A stretch of 64,000 nt of DNA from Falsiroseomonas algicola (GTDB taxonomy: Bacteria; Pseudomonadota; Alphaproteobacteria; Acetobacterales; Acetobacteraceae). A program made the translations under genes and the position numbers. Within the stretch, counting starts at the first letter, position 1; each line of letters begins with the position of its first letter. The stretch is from NCBI RefSeq assembly GCF_011040385.1, contig NZ_JAAIKB010000007.1, forward strand, positions 186,001-250,000, in the 5' to 3' direction. The notes under the pieces are model-generated. The model was given only the letters and a program-made list of their open reading frames with translations, was not told the origin of the DNA and made no database searches. Of the stretch, positions 46,464 to 57,299 are shown piece after piece.

Positions 46464-48116
46464 GTGAATACCCTCCTCGCCTATCTCGATACCTGGCTCG
46501 CACCCTCTCAATTCTCCCCGCATGGCTTCTGCCTCTGGTGGGAGCCCGGGCTCATCTGGCTCCATGCGGGTTCCGATGTCGCGATCACGCTGGCCTATCT
46601 CTCGATACCGCTGGCGATGCTCGCGGTCCTGCGGCAGCGTCGGGATTGGCGCTACCCGGGCCTCGTCATCCTCTTCGCCAGCTTCATCCTGCTGTGCGGC
46701 CTGACCCACGCCACCGGCCTCGCGACGCTGTGGTACCCCGCCTATTGGCTGGAAGGCGCGGTGAAGCTGGCGACGGCCTTCGTCTCCGTCGCCACCGCGA
46801 TCCTGCTCTGGCCGCTGATCCCCCGCCTGGTCGCCATTCCCTCCACCGATGCGCTGCAGGCCGCGAATTCGCGCCTTGCCCAGGAGGCGGCGGAGAAGGA
46901 TCGCCTCGTGAGGGACCTGCGTCGCCGGGAAGCCGACCTGCGTTCCCTGACCGAGGCCCTGGAAGAGCGCGTGGCCGAGCGAACCCGGCGCCTGGCGGAG
47001 GCGCATGACCGCTTCGCCCGCCAGCTCGCGGAACTGCCGGCCGTGGTCTATGGCGGCAAGGTGGATGCGGAGGGTGTCCTCAGCCTCGATACCGTCAGCG
47101 AGAGTTTCACGCGCATCACCGGCTGGACGCCGGACCTGATCCTCCCCGGCTTCGACTGGCGCCTGCTGCAGGATGAGGAAGCGGCCGCGCGCCGGGGCGC
47201 CTTCATGCGCGGCGCCGTGCAGGGCGGCGCGATGACGTCCGAATACCGCCTGCGCCGCGCGGATGGCAGCTGGATCTGGGTGCGCGACCATGTCGGCGTC
47301 GTCTCCCTTCTGCCGGGCGGAGCGGCGGAGGTGATCGGCTACGTCGCCGACATCTCCGCGGAGCGTGACGTGCAGGCCAAGGCGGAGGCGAATGGCCGCC
47401 TTGCGGTATTGGGGGAGATGGCGACCGGGCTCGCGCATGAACTGAACCAGCCGCTGTCGGTGATGCTGCTCGCCTCGGACAATGCGCGCCGCGCGCTGGA
47501 ATCGCACGGCCAGGCAGCCATCCCCGGCGTTCTGCAGCGCCTCGACCGCATCGCGAACCAGGCGGCGCGGGCGCGCAGCATCGTGGACCACCTGCGCATC
47601 TTCGGCCGTGCGGAAGCGGCGGAGCCGCGCGCCATCGTGCTGGCCGATGCGGTCGCCGGCGCGCTGGTGCTCACGGGTGGCGCCATCCGATCCGCCGGCA
47701 TCCAGCTCGATGTCGCGGTCCCGCCGACGCTGCCGGCGATCGTCGCGGCGCTGGTGCCGCTGGAACAGACCATCGTGAACCTGCTGGTCAATGCGCGCGA
47801 CGCCATCGCGGGGCAGGGCGTCGCCAGGCAGGAGCAGGGGCGGATCACGCTGGTCGGCGCCAGCGATGGCGACGCCGTGACCCTCACCGTGGCCGATAAT
47901 GGCGGCGGCATTCCCGAGGCCGTGCTGCAGCGGGTGTTCGAGCCCTTCTTCACCACGAAGGAGGTTGGCAAGGGCACGGGGCTTGGCCTGTCCATCGCCT
48001 ATTCCACCATGCGCGCCTTCGGCGGCAGCATCACCGCGTCCAGCGTCGGGGATGGCACGGTCTTCGAACTGCGCTTCGCCATCGCCTCGCTGCAGGACGG
48101 CGCCGGGGTCGCCTGA
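46464..48116 (+). CDS. Histidine kinase with ethylene-receptor-like N-terminal domain
   Basis: The 550-residue protein starts with three membrane helices (about 32-118) that match the ethylene-binding domain of plant ETR1: SDVAITLAYLSIPL with D38 and Y45, and FILLCGLTHATG with C78 and H82. The Asp/Cys spacing (40) and Cys/His spacing (4) equal those of ETR1 D25, C65 and H69, where Cys and His hold copper(I). Next come a coiled coil (about 125-185), a PAS domain (about 190-305), a HisKA box with H325 in ATGLAHELNQPL, and an HATPase domain with GKGTGLGLSIAYS. GTG start. No receiver gene adjoins it, so its target is unknown. Confidence 0.85.
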   Translation: MNTLLAYLDTWLAPSQFSPHGFCLWWEPGLIWLHAGSDVAITLAYLSIPLAMLAVLRQRRDWRYPGLVILFASFILLCGLTHATGLATLWYPAYWLEGAVKLATAFVSVATAILLWPLIPRLVAIPSTDALQAANSRLAQEAAEKDRLVRDLRRREADLRSLTEALEERVAERTRRLAEAHDRFARQLAELPAVVYGGKVDAEGVLSLDTVSESFTRITGWTPDLILPGFDWRLLQDEEAAARRGAFMRGAVQGGAMTSEYRLRRADGSWIWVRDHVGVVSLLPGGAAEVIGYVADISAERDVQAKAEANGRLAVLGEMATGLAHELNQPLSVMLLASDNARRALESHGQAAIPGVLQRLDRIANQAARARSIVDHLRIFGRAEAAEPRAIVLADAVAGALVLTGGAIRSAGIQLDVAVPPTLPAIVAALVPLEQTIVNLLVNARDAIAGQGVARQEQGRITLVGASDGDAVTLTVADNGGGIPEAVLQRVFEPFFTTKEVGKGTGLGLSIAYSTMRAFGGSITASSVGDGTVFELRFAIASLQDGAGVA

Positions 48117-48132
48117 CGCCGCGGCTGGTCGA

Positions 48133-48154
48133 GGTGCCGGGCGAGGCCGGCACC
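48133..48154. terminator. Inverted repeat between convergent genes
   Basis: GGTGCCGG (48133-48140) and CCGGCACC (48147-48154) are exact complements with a 6-base loop, in the gap between the convergent kinase and methyltransferase genes. It lacks a T run; a bidirectional weak terminator is plausible. Confidence 0.4.
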
Positions 48155-48224
48155 CCTGCCGGAAGCTGGCGCCGGCCGCGATGTCCTGGAGGGCGGCGCC
48201 ATGCCCTGGCGCTGCCGGGGCGCG

Positions 48225-49088
48225 TCAGGACCGATCGAAGCGCGCCAGGCTGTAGCGCAGCAGGCCATGACGGCCGACGAAGTCCATCAGCCCGAGCCCC
48301 GCCTGCGCCACCCGGTGTCCGCGGTCGCGCACCTTCCGCTGGTCCAGCAGGTGCCGGAGGAAGGCGTAGGTCGGCAGCGTGTGCCGGCTGATGTCGCGCA
48401 TCGTCGTCATCCGCAGGCCCGACCGTTCGGCGAGCCGCCGGTAGCCCGCCGCGGAGCAGGTGACGTCGCAACTGCCGAAGAGGTTCAGGCGCTCGATCGC
48501 CCGCCAGCGGAGCATCCAGGCCGGCCCCAACCAGATGGCCGCCGGCACGAAATCCGACAGCACCAGCACGCCGCCGGGCTTCAGCACCCGCCGCACCTCC
48601 GCCAGGAAGGCTGCGCGGGAGGGGAAGTGGAAGATGCATTCCACCGCCAGCACGCGGTCGAAGCTGGCATCGGCGAAGGGCAGGGCGCAGGCATCGGCGG
48701 CCACGAAGGCGGGCGCGCGGCCGGGCCGCGCGGCCGCAAGCCCGGCCGCCCGGCGCAGTTGCCGCGCATCGATGTTCAGCCCGACGAGGTCGAGGCCCGG
48801 CAGCCTCTCCTCCAGGCGGGCCAGCGTGCCGCCGAACCCGCAGCCGGCATCCAGCACCCTCATGCCCGGCGTGATGGCCGCGAGGTCCAGCAGTTCCAGG
48901 CTCAGCCGGTTCGCGGCGTCCTTGAAATCCTCCACCGAATCCGGCCGGGCCGCGGCGGGATCGGGCCAGTAGCCCCAGTGGATGTGCTCGCCGAAGCTCC
49001 GTTCCAGGACGCTGTTGCCGCGGCCGAGCCCGCCAAGCAGGTGGTCGATATAGGGAAGCCTGGGTGCCGCCGCGTCCCGCCCGGCCAT
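48225..49088 (-). CDS. SAM-dependent methyltransferase (UbiE/gamma-tocopherol type)
   Basis: The 287-residue class I methyltransferase has the SAM-binding motif VLDAGCGFGGTLARLEE (about residue 80), an acidic NIDARQL strand end, FDRVLAVECIFHFPS and a post-motif RVLKPGGVLVLSDF. An N-terminal HIHWGYWPDP and the overall size recall small-molecule methyltransferases that act on quinone, tocopherol or sterol-like compounds. The substrate is unknown. The ATG at 49088 has GGAAAGG five bases upstream and is preferred to 49109. It is not in an operon. Confidence 0.85.
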   Translation of the reverse strand: MAGRDAAAPRLPYIDHLLGGLGRGNSVLERSFGEHIHWGYWPDPAAARPDSVEDFKDAANRLSLELLDLAAITPGMRVLDAGCGFGGTLARLEERLPGLDLVGLNIDARQLRRAAGLAAARPGRAPAFVAADACALPFADASFDRVLAVECIFHFPSRAAFLAEVRRVLKPGGVLVLSDFVPAAIWLGPAWMLRWRAIERLNLFGSCDVTCSAAGYRRLAERSGLRMTTMRDISRHTLPTYAFLRHLLDQRKVRDRGHRVAQAGLGLMDFVGRHGLLRYSLARFDRS

Positions 49089-49289
49089 GGATGCCTTTCC
49101 GTCCGTCATCAGCCGCGCAGGCTACACGCGGCGGGGCGATTGCCGAAGCGCGGGCCACCCGCCGCGGCGCGCTGCCAAGGAATGTGATCCCGGCCGGGCT
49201 GTTCCCGCGGGAACAGGGCCCCGGCCCGGTCCGACGCCATTCTCCCGCCACGCCGCGGATGGTCGCGGCCCTGGACGATGGAGACGACG

Positions 49290-50807
49290 ATGGGCCTGTT
49301 CGATCCCAAGGGTGGCGCCGGCAACGACCGCTTCACCACCTGGCGCGCCACCGGGATGTTCGGCGAGTTCATCGACCTCGGCGAGGGCGACAACATCGTC
49401 CGCGGCTTCGGCGGCGACGACATGATCTTCGGCGGCGCCGGAAGGGACACCATGTATGGCGATGAGGGCGAGGACTACCTGCATGGCGGCGGCGGCGCCG
49501 ACAAGCTCTTCGGCAGCGAGGGCAACGACATCCTCTTCGGCCATGACGGCAACGACACGCTGGATGGTGGCGACGGCGACGATGACCTGATGGGCTTCGA
49601 GGACGACGACAGCCTCTCCGGCGGCGCCGGGCGGGATACGCTGAATGGCGGCATCGGGGCCGATACGCTGAATGGCGGCGCCGGCGCGGACAGCCTGAAG
49701 GGCGATTCCGGCGCCGACCTGCTGGATGGCGGCGATGGCAACGACACGCTGGATGGGGGCGACCAGGACGACACGCTGAAGGGCGGTGCCGGCAACGACC
49801 AGATGGATGGCGGCGCCAACAACGACCTGCTGGATGGCGGCACGGGTGACGACCAGATGCAGGGCGGGCAGGGCGCCGATACGCTGTTCGGTGCCGCGGG
49901 CAACGACAACCTCTCCGGCGGCACGCAGAATGACAGCCTGGCGGGGGAGCAGGGCAACGATGTCCTGGATGGCGGCCAGGGCTTCGACACGCTCCAGGGC
50001 GGCATGGGCGCGGACCTGCTGCGCGGCGGCGACGATGACGACCTGCTGGTGGGCGACGTGATCGGGGAGGCCGGGTTCGGCGCCGATACCCTGCAGGGCG
50101 GCAATGGCCGGGACACGCTGCAGGGCGCGGGCGGCAATGACCGGCTGGATGGCGATGCCGGGGACGACCTGCTGGATGGCGGCGTCGGCCGCGATGTCCT
50201 GAATGGCGGCGCGGACAATGACCGGCTGCTCGGTGGCGCGGATGACGACACGCTGCGCGGCGATGCGGGGCTGGATACGCTGGAAGGCGGCAACGGGAAC
50301 GACCTGCTGGACGGCGGCGCGGGCAATGACAGTCTGCTCGGCGGCGCGAATGCGGACGATCTTCGCGGCGGCGCGGGCGCCGACATCCTGATTGGCGGCA
50401 CCGGGGCGGACCGGCTGGCGGGCGGGTCGGGCATCGACCAGCTCTTCGGGGGCGCGGAGGCCGACCTCTTCATCTGGACCCAGGCCGATATCGGCAAGCT
50501 CAGCGTCGCGGGGCAGGTGAAGTATGCCGGGGAGCGCGACGTGGTGCGGGACTTCACCGCCGGCGACAGGCTCGACTTTTCCGGCATCGATGCCCAGCCC
50601 GGCGGCGCGGACGACGCCTTCCTGTTCATCGGCACGGAGCGCTTCCTGACCGGCGGCAGCCACGGGCAGGTCCGCTACCAGGCGCAGGGCGCCGATACGC
50701 TGGTGCAGCTGGAGATCAACGGGGACGGCATCGCGGATCTGGAGATCGTGCTGGCCGGCACCCACGCGCTGCGCTTCGACGCGCAGGTGCAGGACTTCAT
50801 CCTCTGA
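49290..50807 (+). CDS. RTX-type calcium-binding protein with serralysin-like C-terminus
   Basis: The 505-residue product is nearly all GGxGxDxLx nonapeptides from residue 35 to about 395, followed by a distinct C-terminal domain (about 400-505) with RDVVRDFTAGDRLDFSGID, FIGTERFLTGG and NGDGIADLEIVLAG, ending in QDFIL. That is the peptidase-M10-type C-terminal region used as type I secretion signal. No protease or other catalytic domain precedes the repeats, so it looks structural or adhesive. The ATG at 49290 has GGAG six bases upstream; 49278 is an alternative adding four residues. TolC of this window could be its exit pore. Confidence 0.88.
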   Translation: MGLFDPKGGAGNDRFTTWRATGMFGEFIDLGEGDNIVRGFGGDDMIFGGAGRDTMYGDEGEDYLHGGGGADKLFGSEGNDILFGHDGNDTLDGGDGDDDLMGFEDDDSLSGGAGRDTLNGGIGADTLNGGAGADSLKGDSGADLLDGGDGNDTLDGGDQDDTLKGGAGNDQMDGGANNDLLDGGTGDDQMQGGQGADTLFGAAGNDNLSGGTQNDSLAGEQGNDVLDGGQGFDTLQGGMGADLLRGGDDDDLLVGDVIGEAGFGADTLQGGNGRDTLQGAGGNDRLDGDAGDDLLDGGVGRDVLNGGADNDRLLGGADDDTLRGDAGLDTLEGGNGNDLLDGGAGNDSLLGGANADDLRGGAGADILIGGTGADRLAGGSGIDQLFGGAEADLFIWTQADIGKLSVAGQVKYAGERDVVRDFTAGDRLDFSGIDAQPGGADDAFLFIGTERFLTGGSHGQVRYQAQGADTLVQLEINGDGIADLEIVLAGTHALRFDAQVQDFIL

Positions 50808-50816
50808 CCCCGGGGC

Positions 50817-50855
50817 GGGGGCGCCGGGGGGCGGCCCCCCCCCCCTGGCGCCCCC
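50817..50855 (+). terminator. G/C-tract hairpin after the RTX gene
   Basis: GGGGGCGCC (50817-50825) and GGCGCCCCC (50847-50855) pair perfectly; the loop has a run of G followed by a run of at least eleven C that can extend the stem. It starts 10 bases after the RTX stop. The homopolymer runs are also places where sequencing or replication slippage is likely. Confidence 0.45.
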
Positions 50856-50939
50856 GCGGCGTTAGAGGCCCGTTCAGCCTTCGCCGCTACTGCTCCGCCG
50901 CTGGATAGGCCGGGCCCGCCAGGGCCCGGAGGAGTGACC

Positions 50940-53063
50940 ATGACCCTTCTTCGCAAGCTGGCGCCGATGGCGCTGTCGATCCGGGGCGCGCTGTTGGGGG
51001 TGGTGGCCGTACTGTCGCTGCTGGCCGCCGCCATGGCCGGGCTGCACGCCCTGAACGCCTGGTCCGTGCTGCGGCAGGCGGAGGAGGCGCAGGCCGAGGA
51101 CCGCGCCGCCAACCGCTTCGCCGCCGGGCTACACGACCTGCTGCTGGAACGGCTGTTCACCGGCACCGCCCTGCAGGCGCCCGGCCCCATGCCGGCCGAG
51201 GCGCGCCAGCGCATGGAACAGCACCGGGCCGAGAACCGCGCGGCGCTGCGGGCGGAAGGCCTGCCCGCCGCGGCGTCCCTGCCGGGCGGCGCGGCGCTGC
51301 TGGAGAATTTCCGCACGGCGCTGCGGGATGCGGATGCGGTCCGCCAGCAGGCGGATCTGGCGCTCGGCCTGCCGCGGGACCAGCGCCAGGCGGCCGCGAT
51401 CCAGCCCTTCGTGCCCACCATGTCCCGCCTGCTGGAAGCCTCCACCCGGCTCTGGGCGGCCTATGCGCATGACGCGGCCGGGGAGGATGCGGTGCTGACG
51501 CGCCTCGCCACGCTGAAGGAGATTGGCTGGCGGATGCGCGAAGCCGCGGGCTTCGAACTCGGCCTGGTCGGCGTCTCCATCAGCGGGGAACGGCCGCTGG
51601 AGCAGGGGCAGATGACGCAGATCGCCGCCATGCGGTCGCGCATCGATGCGCTGTGGTCGCAGGTGGAGAACCTGGCCCCGGCCTCCGACCCCGCCACCCA
51701 TCCCGCCCTGCGCGCCGCCTTCGACACCATCCGCCAGCAGTATTTCGAGGGGTTCCGCCGCCGGGTGGATGAGGCGGTGCGGCGCGGCGCGGAAGCGCCG
51801 GGCGGCCGCTACGGCATGACCGGCCGCGAATGGATCGAGGGCGGCAACCCGATGGTCGGCACCCTGCTGCTGGTGCGCGACGCCGCCGGCACGGCCAGCG
51901 AGGCGCATATGGAGGCGCTGGTCGATGCCAAGCGCACCGCGCTCGCCTTCTCCGCCGGGGCCGCGCTGCTGGTGCTGCTGGTCGCGGTGGGCGCCGTCTG
52001 GATCGTGCTGCGGCGCGTGACGGCGCCGCTGGCGGGGCTTGCCGCCGCCACCGAACGGCTCGGCGCCGGGGAGCTGGAGACGCCGATCCCCGGCATGGAC
52101 CGGGGGGATGAGGTCGGCGCCGTGGCCCGCGCGCTCGGCAGCCTGCGGGACGGGTCCCGCCGGGCGCGGGAGCTGGAGGCCGCCGCCGCCGCCGACCGCG
52201 CGGCGCGGGAGGCCCGGCACCAGGCGATCGAGCGGGAGACGGGCGGCTTCGGCGATGCCGCCGCCGGCATCATGGCGCGGCTCGGCGATTCCGCCACCGC
52301 GCTGCGCCAGGCCGCGGATACCATGGCGAGCGGCGTGGCCAGCGCCGGCCAGGCCGCCGCCACCACGGCGGAGGGCGCGGAGCGCAACGCTGCCAACCTC
52401 GCCTCCGTCGCCGCGGCGACGGAGGAGCTGACCGCCAGCATCGGGGAGATCAGCCGCCAGGTCGCCTCCGCCGCCGGCATGGCGCGGGAGGCCGATGAGC
52501 GCGCCCGCAGCACCAACGCGACGGTGCTGAGCCTGGCGGAGGCGGCGGCGCAGATCGGCGACGTGGTGCGCCTGATCGGGGAGATCGCGGGCCAGACCAA
52601 CCTCCTCGCCCTCAACGCCACCATCGAGGCCGCGCGCGCCGGCGATGCGGGCAAGGGCTTCGCGGTGGTGGCGAGCGAGGTGAAGACGCTGGCCGGCCAG
52701 ACCGCCAAGGCGACGGAACAGATCAGCGCCCAGATCGGCGCCATCCAGTCGGCCACCGACCTCGCCGTCTCCGCCATCAAGGAGGTCGGCGGCAGCATCG
52801 CGCGGGTCAGCGAGGTGGCCACGGCCATCGCCGCCGCGGTGGAGGAACAGGGCAGCGCGACGCGGGAGATCGCGGGCAGCGTCCAGGTGGTGGCGCAGCA
52901 GAACGAGGAGGCGACCCGCATGATGCAGCAGGTCCAGGCCGCCGTCCGCAGCTCCGAGGCCCAGGCCCAGGCCGTGCAGGCCACCGGGGATGGCGTCTCC
53001 GCCGCCTCCGACGAGCTGCGCGGGCGGGTGGACCGGTTCCTGGCGGCCGTCCGGGCCGCCTGA
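50940..53063 (+). CDS. Methyl-accepting chemotaxis protein
   Basis: The 707-residue transmembrane chemoreceptor has a first membrane helix (about 13-38), a large mainly helical periplasmic sensor (about 39-335), a second membrane helix ([16 protein letters not shown]), a HAMP domain (about 359-412, ending [14 protein letters not shown]) and a cytoplasmic signalling domain with the tip [18 protein letters not shown]. The ligand is unknown. GGAGGAG sits five bases before the ATG at 50940; the GTG six bases earlier overlaps that site. No che genes adjoin. It could modulate motility or another Che-like pathway. Confidence 0.92.
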   Translation: MTLLRKLAPMALSIRGALLGVVAVLSLLAAAMAGLHALNAWSVLRQAEEAQAEDRAANRFAAGLHDLLLERLFTGTALQAPGPMPAEARQRMEQHRAENRAALRAEGLPAAASLPGGAALLENFRTALRDADAVRQQADLALGLPRDQRQAAAIQPFVPTMSRLLEASTRLWAAYAHDAAGEDAVLTRLATLKEIGWRMREAAGFELGLVGVSISGERPLEQGQMTQIAAMRSRIDALWSQVENLAPASDPATHPALRAAFDTIRQQYFEGFRRRVDEAVRRGAEAPGGRYGMTGREWIEGGNPMVGTLLLVRDAAGTASEAHMEALVDAKRTALAFSAGAALLVLLVAVGAVWIVLRRVTAPLAGLAAATERLGAGELETPIPGMDRGDEVGAVARALGSLRDGSRRARELEAAAAADRAAREARHQAIERETGGFGDAAAGIMARLGDSATALRQAADTMASGVASAGQAAATTAEGAERNAANLASVAAATEELTASIGEISRQVASAAGMAREADERARSTNATVLSLAEAAAQIGDVVRLIGEIAGQTNLLALNATIEAARAGDAGKGFAVVASEVKTLAGQTAKATEQISAQIGAIQSATDLAVSAIKEVGGSIARVSEVATAIAAAVEEQGSATREIAGSVQVVAQQNEEATRMMQQVQAAVRSSEAQAQAVQATGDGVSAASDELRGRVDRFLAAVRAA

Positions 53064-53140
53064 GCCCCGTTCCAGGCTTCGACATCGCGCGCGTGATGGG
53101 CTAGACCCCGGGGGACAGGAACGAAGCACGAATCTGACCC

Positions 53141-55375
53141 ATGCCGGATGACATCAAGGCGGTCCCCCCGGGGGGCAACGAACGAGAGACGCGCCTCGCC
53201 GATGCGCTGTCGGAGCGCTACCTGGCCTATGCGCTGTCCACCATCGTCAGCCGGTCCCTGCCGGATGTCCGGGACGGGCTGAAGCCGGTCCATCGCCGGC
53301 TGCTCTACGCCATGCACCAGCTGAAGCTGGACCCGGCCGCCGGCTTCAAGAAATGCGCCCGCATCGTCGGCGACGTGATGGGCAAGTACCACCCCCATGG
53401 CGACAGCAGCATCTATGAGGCGCTGGTCCGCCAGGCGCAGGATTTCGCCGCGCGCTACCCGCTGGTCGAGGGCCAGGGGAATTTCGGCAATATCGACGGC
53501 GATAACGCCGCGGCCATGCGCTACACGGAAGCGCGGCTGACCGAGGTCGCGCAGGCGCTGCTCGAGGGGATCGAGGAGAATGCCGTCGATTTCCGCGCCA
53601 CCTATGACGGGGAGGAGAAGGAGCCGCTGGTCCTGCCGGCCGCCTTTCCGAACCTGCTGGCCAATGGCGCGGCCGGCATCGCGGTGGGCATGGCGACCTC
53701 CATCCCGCCGCACAATGCGGGCGAACTCTGCGGCGCCGCCCTTGCGCTGATCGAGAACCCCGGCGCCAGCGTCGATGACCTGCTGAAGCACGTGAAGGGG
53801 CCCGATTTCCCGACCGGCGGCCTGCTGGTGGAATCCGCCGAAAGCATCCGGGAGGCCTATGCGACGGGCCGCGGCGGCTTCCGCCTGCGCGCGCAGTGGA
53901 AGACGGAGCCGCTGAAGAACGGCACCTGGCAGATCGTGGTCACGGAGATCCCCTACCAGGTCCAGAAGTCGCGCCTGATCGAGCAGATCGCGCAGCTGAT
54001 GGAGGAGAAGAAGCTCCCGCTGCTCGGCGACGTCCGCGACGAAAGCACCGACATCGTCCGCCTGGTGCTGGAGCCCAAGACCCGCGCGGTCGATCCGAAG
54101 ATGCTGATGGAGACGCTGTTCCGCAATTCGGCGCTGGAGACGCGCTTCCCGCTGAACATGAACGTGCTGGATGCCGACCGCACGCCCCGCGTGATGGGGC
54201 TGAAGGAGGTGCTGCGCTGCTGGCTGGACCACCGGCACGTCGTGCTGGTGCGGCGGTCGGAGCACCGGCTGGCGGCGATCGCGAAGCGGCTCGAGATCCT
54301 GGACGGCTACCTCATCGTCTATCTCAACCTCGACGAGGTCATCCGCATCGTCCGCTACGAGGACAAGCCGAAGGAGGCGCTGATGAGCACCTTCTCGCTG
54401 ACCGACGTCCAGGCGACCGCCATCCTCGACATGCGGCTGCGCGCGCTCCGCAAGCTGGAGGAGATGGAGATCCGGAAGGAGCACGCGAAGCTCAGCGCGG
54501 AGCAGAAGCGGCTGCAGGGGCTGCTGGCGAGCGAGGCGAAGCGCTGGACCGCGATCGGCAAGGAGATCGAGGAGACGCGCCGGAAATTCGGCGAGGAGAC
54601 GGCGCTCGGCAAGCGGCGGACCGAGGTCGGCGGCGTGCTGGCCGACATCGTCGTGGATGAGAACGCCTTCGTGGAGCGGGAGCCGATCACCGTCATCCTG
54701 TCGGAGAAGGGCTGGATCCGCGCCCAGAAAGGGCATCTGCCCGCCGATGCGGAACTGCGCTTCAAGGAAGGCGACGCGCTGAAATACGCGCTGCATGCGG
54801 AAACCACCGACCGCATCGTCATCGTCGCCACCAACGGCAAGGCCTTCACCCTGAAGGCCGACGCCATCCCCCGCGGACGTGGCGATGGCCAGCCCGTGCG
54901 CCTCATGCTCGACCTGACCAATGAGGACGACGTGGTGACGATGTTCGTCCACAAGGACGGCATCCGCTACCTCGTCGCCGGACAGGACGGGAAGGGCTTC
55001 CTGGTGAAGGGGGAGGACCTGCTGGCGGAGAAGCGGACGGGCAAGCAGGTGCTGGTGCTCGACCCCGGCAAGGAAGCCGTCTGCTGCAAGCCGGCCGAGG
55101 GCGACATGGTCGCCGTGCTGGGCGACAACCGGAAGCTGCTCATCTTCCCGCTGGAACAGGTGCCGGAGATGACGCGCGGCCGCGGCGTGCAGCTGCAGGG
55201 CTACAAGGATGGCGGCCTGGCGGATGTGCAGGTGTTCTTCGCCAAGGCCGGGCTGCGCTGGAAATACGGCTCCGGCTTCCGGACGGAGACGGATCTGCGG
55301 GAGTGGCGCGGCAATCGCGCGGGTGCGGGCAAGCAGCCGCCGAACGGCTTTCCGCGCAGCAACCGCTTCGAGTGA
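53141..55375 (+). CDS. parC: DNA topoisomerase IV subunit A
   Basis: The 744-residue product is the cleavage subunit of topoisomerase IV, which decatenates daughter chromosomes. The catalytic tyrosine is Y128 in [12 protein letters not shown]. The quinolone-resistance region [13 protein letters not shown] keeps Ser at 89 and Glu at 93, the sensitive-type residues. The N-terminal [20 protein letters not shown] and a C-terminal domain with blade-like repeats ending near residue 710 are present. It is ParC rather than GyrA by its short C-terminal domain and the absence of a GyrA box. parE is not in the window. Confidence 0.94.
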   Translation: MPDDIKAVPPGGNERETRLADALSERYLAYALSTIVSRSLPDVRDGLKPVHRRLLYAMHQLKLDPAAGFKKCARIVGDVMGKYHPHGDSSIYEALVRQAQDFAARYPLVEGQGNFGNIDGDNAAAMRYTEARLTEVAQALLEGIEENAVDFRATYDGEEKEPLVLPAAFPNLLANGAAGIAVGMATSIPPHNAGELCGAALALIENPGASVDDLLKHVKGPDFPTGGLLVESAESIREAYATGRGGFRLRAQWKTEPLKNGTWQIVVTEIPYQVQKSRLIEQIAQLMEEKKLPLLGDVRDESTDIVRLVLEPKTRAVDPKMLMETLFRNSALETRFPLNMNVLDADRTPRVMGLKEVLRCWLDHRHVVLVRRSEHRLAAIAKRLEILDGYLIVYLNLDEVIRIVRYEDKPKEALMSTFSLTDVQATAILDMRLRALRKLEEMEIRKEHAKLSAEQKRLQGLLASEAKRWTAIGKEIEETRRKFGEETALGKRRTEVGGVLADIVVDENAFVEREPITVILSEKGWIRAQKGHLPADAELRFKEGDALKYALHAETTDRIVIVATNGKAFTLKADAIPRGRGDGQPVRLMLDLTNEDDVVTMFVHKDGIRYLVAGQDGKGFLVKGEDLLAEKRTGKQVLVLDPGKEAVCCKPAEGDMVAVLGDNRKLLIFPLEQVPEMTRGRGVQLQGYKDGGLADVQVFFAKAGLRWKYGSGFRTETDLREWRGNRAGAGKQPPNGFPRSNRFE

Positions 55376-55382
55376 GGGTGGC

Positions 55383-57188
55383 TCACAGCGGCCAGAAGAC
55401 CAGCAGCATGGGCACGGCGACCGCGACGACGATGACCTCCAGCGGCAGGCCGAGCCGCCAGTAGTCGCCGAAGCGGAAGCCGCCCGGCCCCAGGATCAGC
55501 GTGTTGTTCTGGTGGCCGATCGGCGTCAGGAAGGCGCAGGAGGCGCCGATGGCGACCGCCATCAGGAAGGCATCGGCGCTGACCGAAAGCTGGCCCGCCG
55601 TCTGCACCGCGATCGGGCACATCACCGCCGCCGTCGCCGCATTGTTGATGACATCCGACAGCGTCATGGTCGCGACCAGGATCACGACCAGCGCGATGAC
55701 GGCCTGGCCATCGACCTGGTCCAGGATGAAGCGCGCCAGCACCTCCGCCGCGCCGGTCGTCTCCATCGCGCCGGCCACCGGGATCAGCGCGGCCAGCAGC
55801 ACCACGACGGTCCAGTCCACCGCCGCATAGATGCCGCGGGGCGAGACGACGCGCAGCGCCATCGCCGCCAGCACGCCCCCCGCGAAGGCGACGGCGGAAC
55901 TGGCAAGGCCGGAGGCGGCGAGGCCGATGGCACCCAGCATCACCCCGGCCGCCGCCCAGGCCTGGCGCGCCGCCGGCAGGCGCAGCGTCCGGCTGGCCAG
56001 CGGCACGCAGCCGAACTGGGTGGCGAATTCGGCCAGCGCCTCCGGCGCGCCCTGCAGCATCAGGACATCGCCCGGCCGCACCCGCTCGGTCCGGAGCCGC
56101 GTGATCCGCTGCGTCCCCTGGCGGGAGATGGCGAGCAGGTTGACCGCATAGCGGTCGCGCAGCCGGATATCGGTGGCGGAGCGGCCGACGATCGCGGCGG
56201 CCGGCATGACCGCATATTCGGTCAGCGCCAGGTCGTCATCGGCCGCCGCCGCGGGCGTCTCCTCCTCCGCCGGCGTCGCCGCGCCGTCGGTGGCGACGGG
56301 CACGTCCTCCTCCAGCGCCAGGCCGAGGGTGGAGAGGGTGGCGGCCAGGCCCTCCGGCCGCGCCTCGATCACCAGGATGTCGCCGGCCTCCACGCGGTGC
56401 TGGGGCGGCGGCGCGGGGATGCGGACCTCGTGCCGGATCAGCCCGACGACCTGCGCATCGGCGGAATCGAGCGCCGCCTCGATCTCCCGCAGCGTCATGC
56501 CCGCGGCGGCGCTGTCCTCCGCCACCCGCGCCTCGGTCATGTAGCTGCCGATGTCGAAGGCCTCGGCGCCGCGACGCTCGCGCGCCGGAACCAGCCAGCG
56601 TGCCGCCACCACCACGAAGGCGACGCCGGCCAGGGCGACGGCGACGCCGACGGGCGCGAAGTCGAACATCGCGAAGCGCTCGCCGCCCGCCTCCGCGCGG
56701 AAGCCGGCGACGATGAGGTTGGGTGGCGTGCCGATCAGCGTCGTCATGCCGCCGAGGATGGAGCCGAAGGCCAGCGGCATCAGCACCTGGCCGGGCGGCA
56801 GCCCCTCCCGCGCCGCCAGCTGGATCGCGATCGGCATCAGCAGCGCCAGCGCGCCGACATTGTTCATGAAGGCGGACAGCACCGCGGCCAGTGCCGTGAT
56901 GGCGGCGACGCTGACCACCGGCCGGCCCCCACGCGGCAGCATCACGCGGGCCAGCGCATCCACGGCGCCGGAGCTCTGCAGCCCGCTGCTCAGCACCAGC
57001 ACGCAGGCGACGGTGATGACGGCGGCATGGCCGAAGCCTGCGAAGGCCGCCTCGCCCGGCACCAAGCCGAGCGCGACGGCGGCGAGCAGCGCGCCCATCG
57101 CCACCATGTCGTGGCGCCACCGCCCCCAGGCGAACATGACAAGGGTAGCCAGCAGGAGTCCCGTGATGAGGACCTGGTCGCGGCTCAT
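55383..57188 (-). CDS. SLC13/DASS-type transporter with TrkA-C domains
   Basis: The 601-residue polytopic protein has two halves of membrane helices around a soluble middle (about 205-385) that contains two TrkA-C/RCK_C-like segments (VRIPAPPPQHRVEAGDILVI and RRRVRPGDVLMLQGA types). The motifs SAFMNNVGALALLMPIAI and LSDVINNAATAAVMCPIAV are the paired SNT/NNA hairpins of sodium-coupled dicarboxylate or sulfate carriers. Substrate is not assignable; relatives move sulfate, citrate or succinate. It converges on parC with 7 bases between the stops. Confidence 0.88.
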   Translation of the reverse strand: MSRDQVLITGLLLATLVMFAWGRWRHDMVAMGALLAAVALGLVPGEAAFAGFGHAAVITVACVLVLSSGLQSSGAVDALARVMLPRGGRPVVSVAAITALAAVLSAFMNNVGALALLMPIAIQLAAREGLPPGQVLMPLAFGSILGGMTTLIGTPPNLIVAGFRAEAGGERFAMFDFAPVGVAVALAGVAFVVVAARWLVPARERRGAEAFDIGSYMTEARVAEDSAAAGMTLREIEAALDSADAQVVGLIRHEVRIPAPPPQHRVEAGDILVIEARPEGLAATLSTLGLALEEDVPVATDGAATPAEEETPAAAADDDLALTEYAVMPAAAIVGRSATDIRLRDRYAVNLLAISRQGTQRITRLRTERVRPGDVLMLQGAPEALAEFATQFGCVPLASRTLRLPAARQAWAAAGVMLGAIGLAASGLASSAVAFAGGVLAAMALRVVSPRGIYAAVDWTVVVLLAALIPVAGAMETTGAAEVLARFILDQVDGQAVIALVVILVATMTLSDVINNAATAAVMCPIAVQTAGQLSVSADAFLMAVAIGASCAFLTPIGHQNNTLILGPGGFRFGDYWRLGLPLEVIVVAVAVPMLLVFWPL

Positions 57189-57299
57189 GCGCCGGCACGC
57201 TCCGTTTCGGATGTGCCGCCGTGAACCCGGATCGGCCGGGTCCGTTCCCGCGAATGGCGAAGAGGGGCGGGGAAACGTGCCGCGCGGCGCGGCAGGCGG

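Noticed and set aside
49290-50807. Nonapeptide repeats read as a DNA tandem-repeat locus
   Set aside because: The DNA periodicity of 27 bases follows from the protein repeats GGxGxDxLx, so no separate repeat feature is needed. The same holds for 5969-8980.
51809-54952. 1047-residue open frame on the minus strand
   Set aside because: It is antisense to the chemoreceptor and parC genes.
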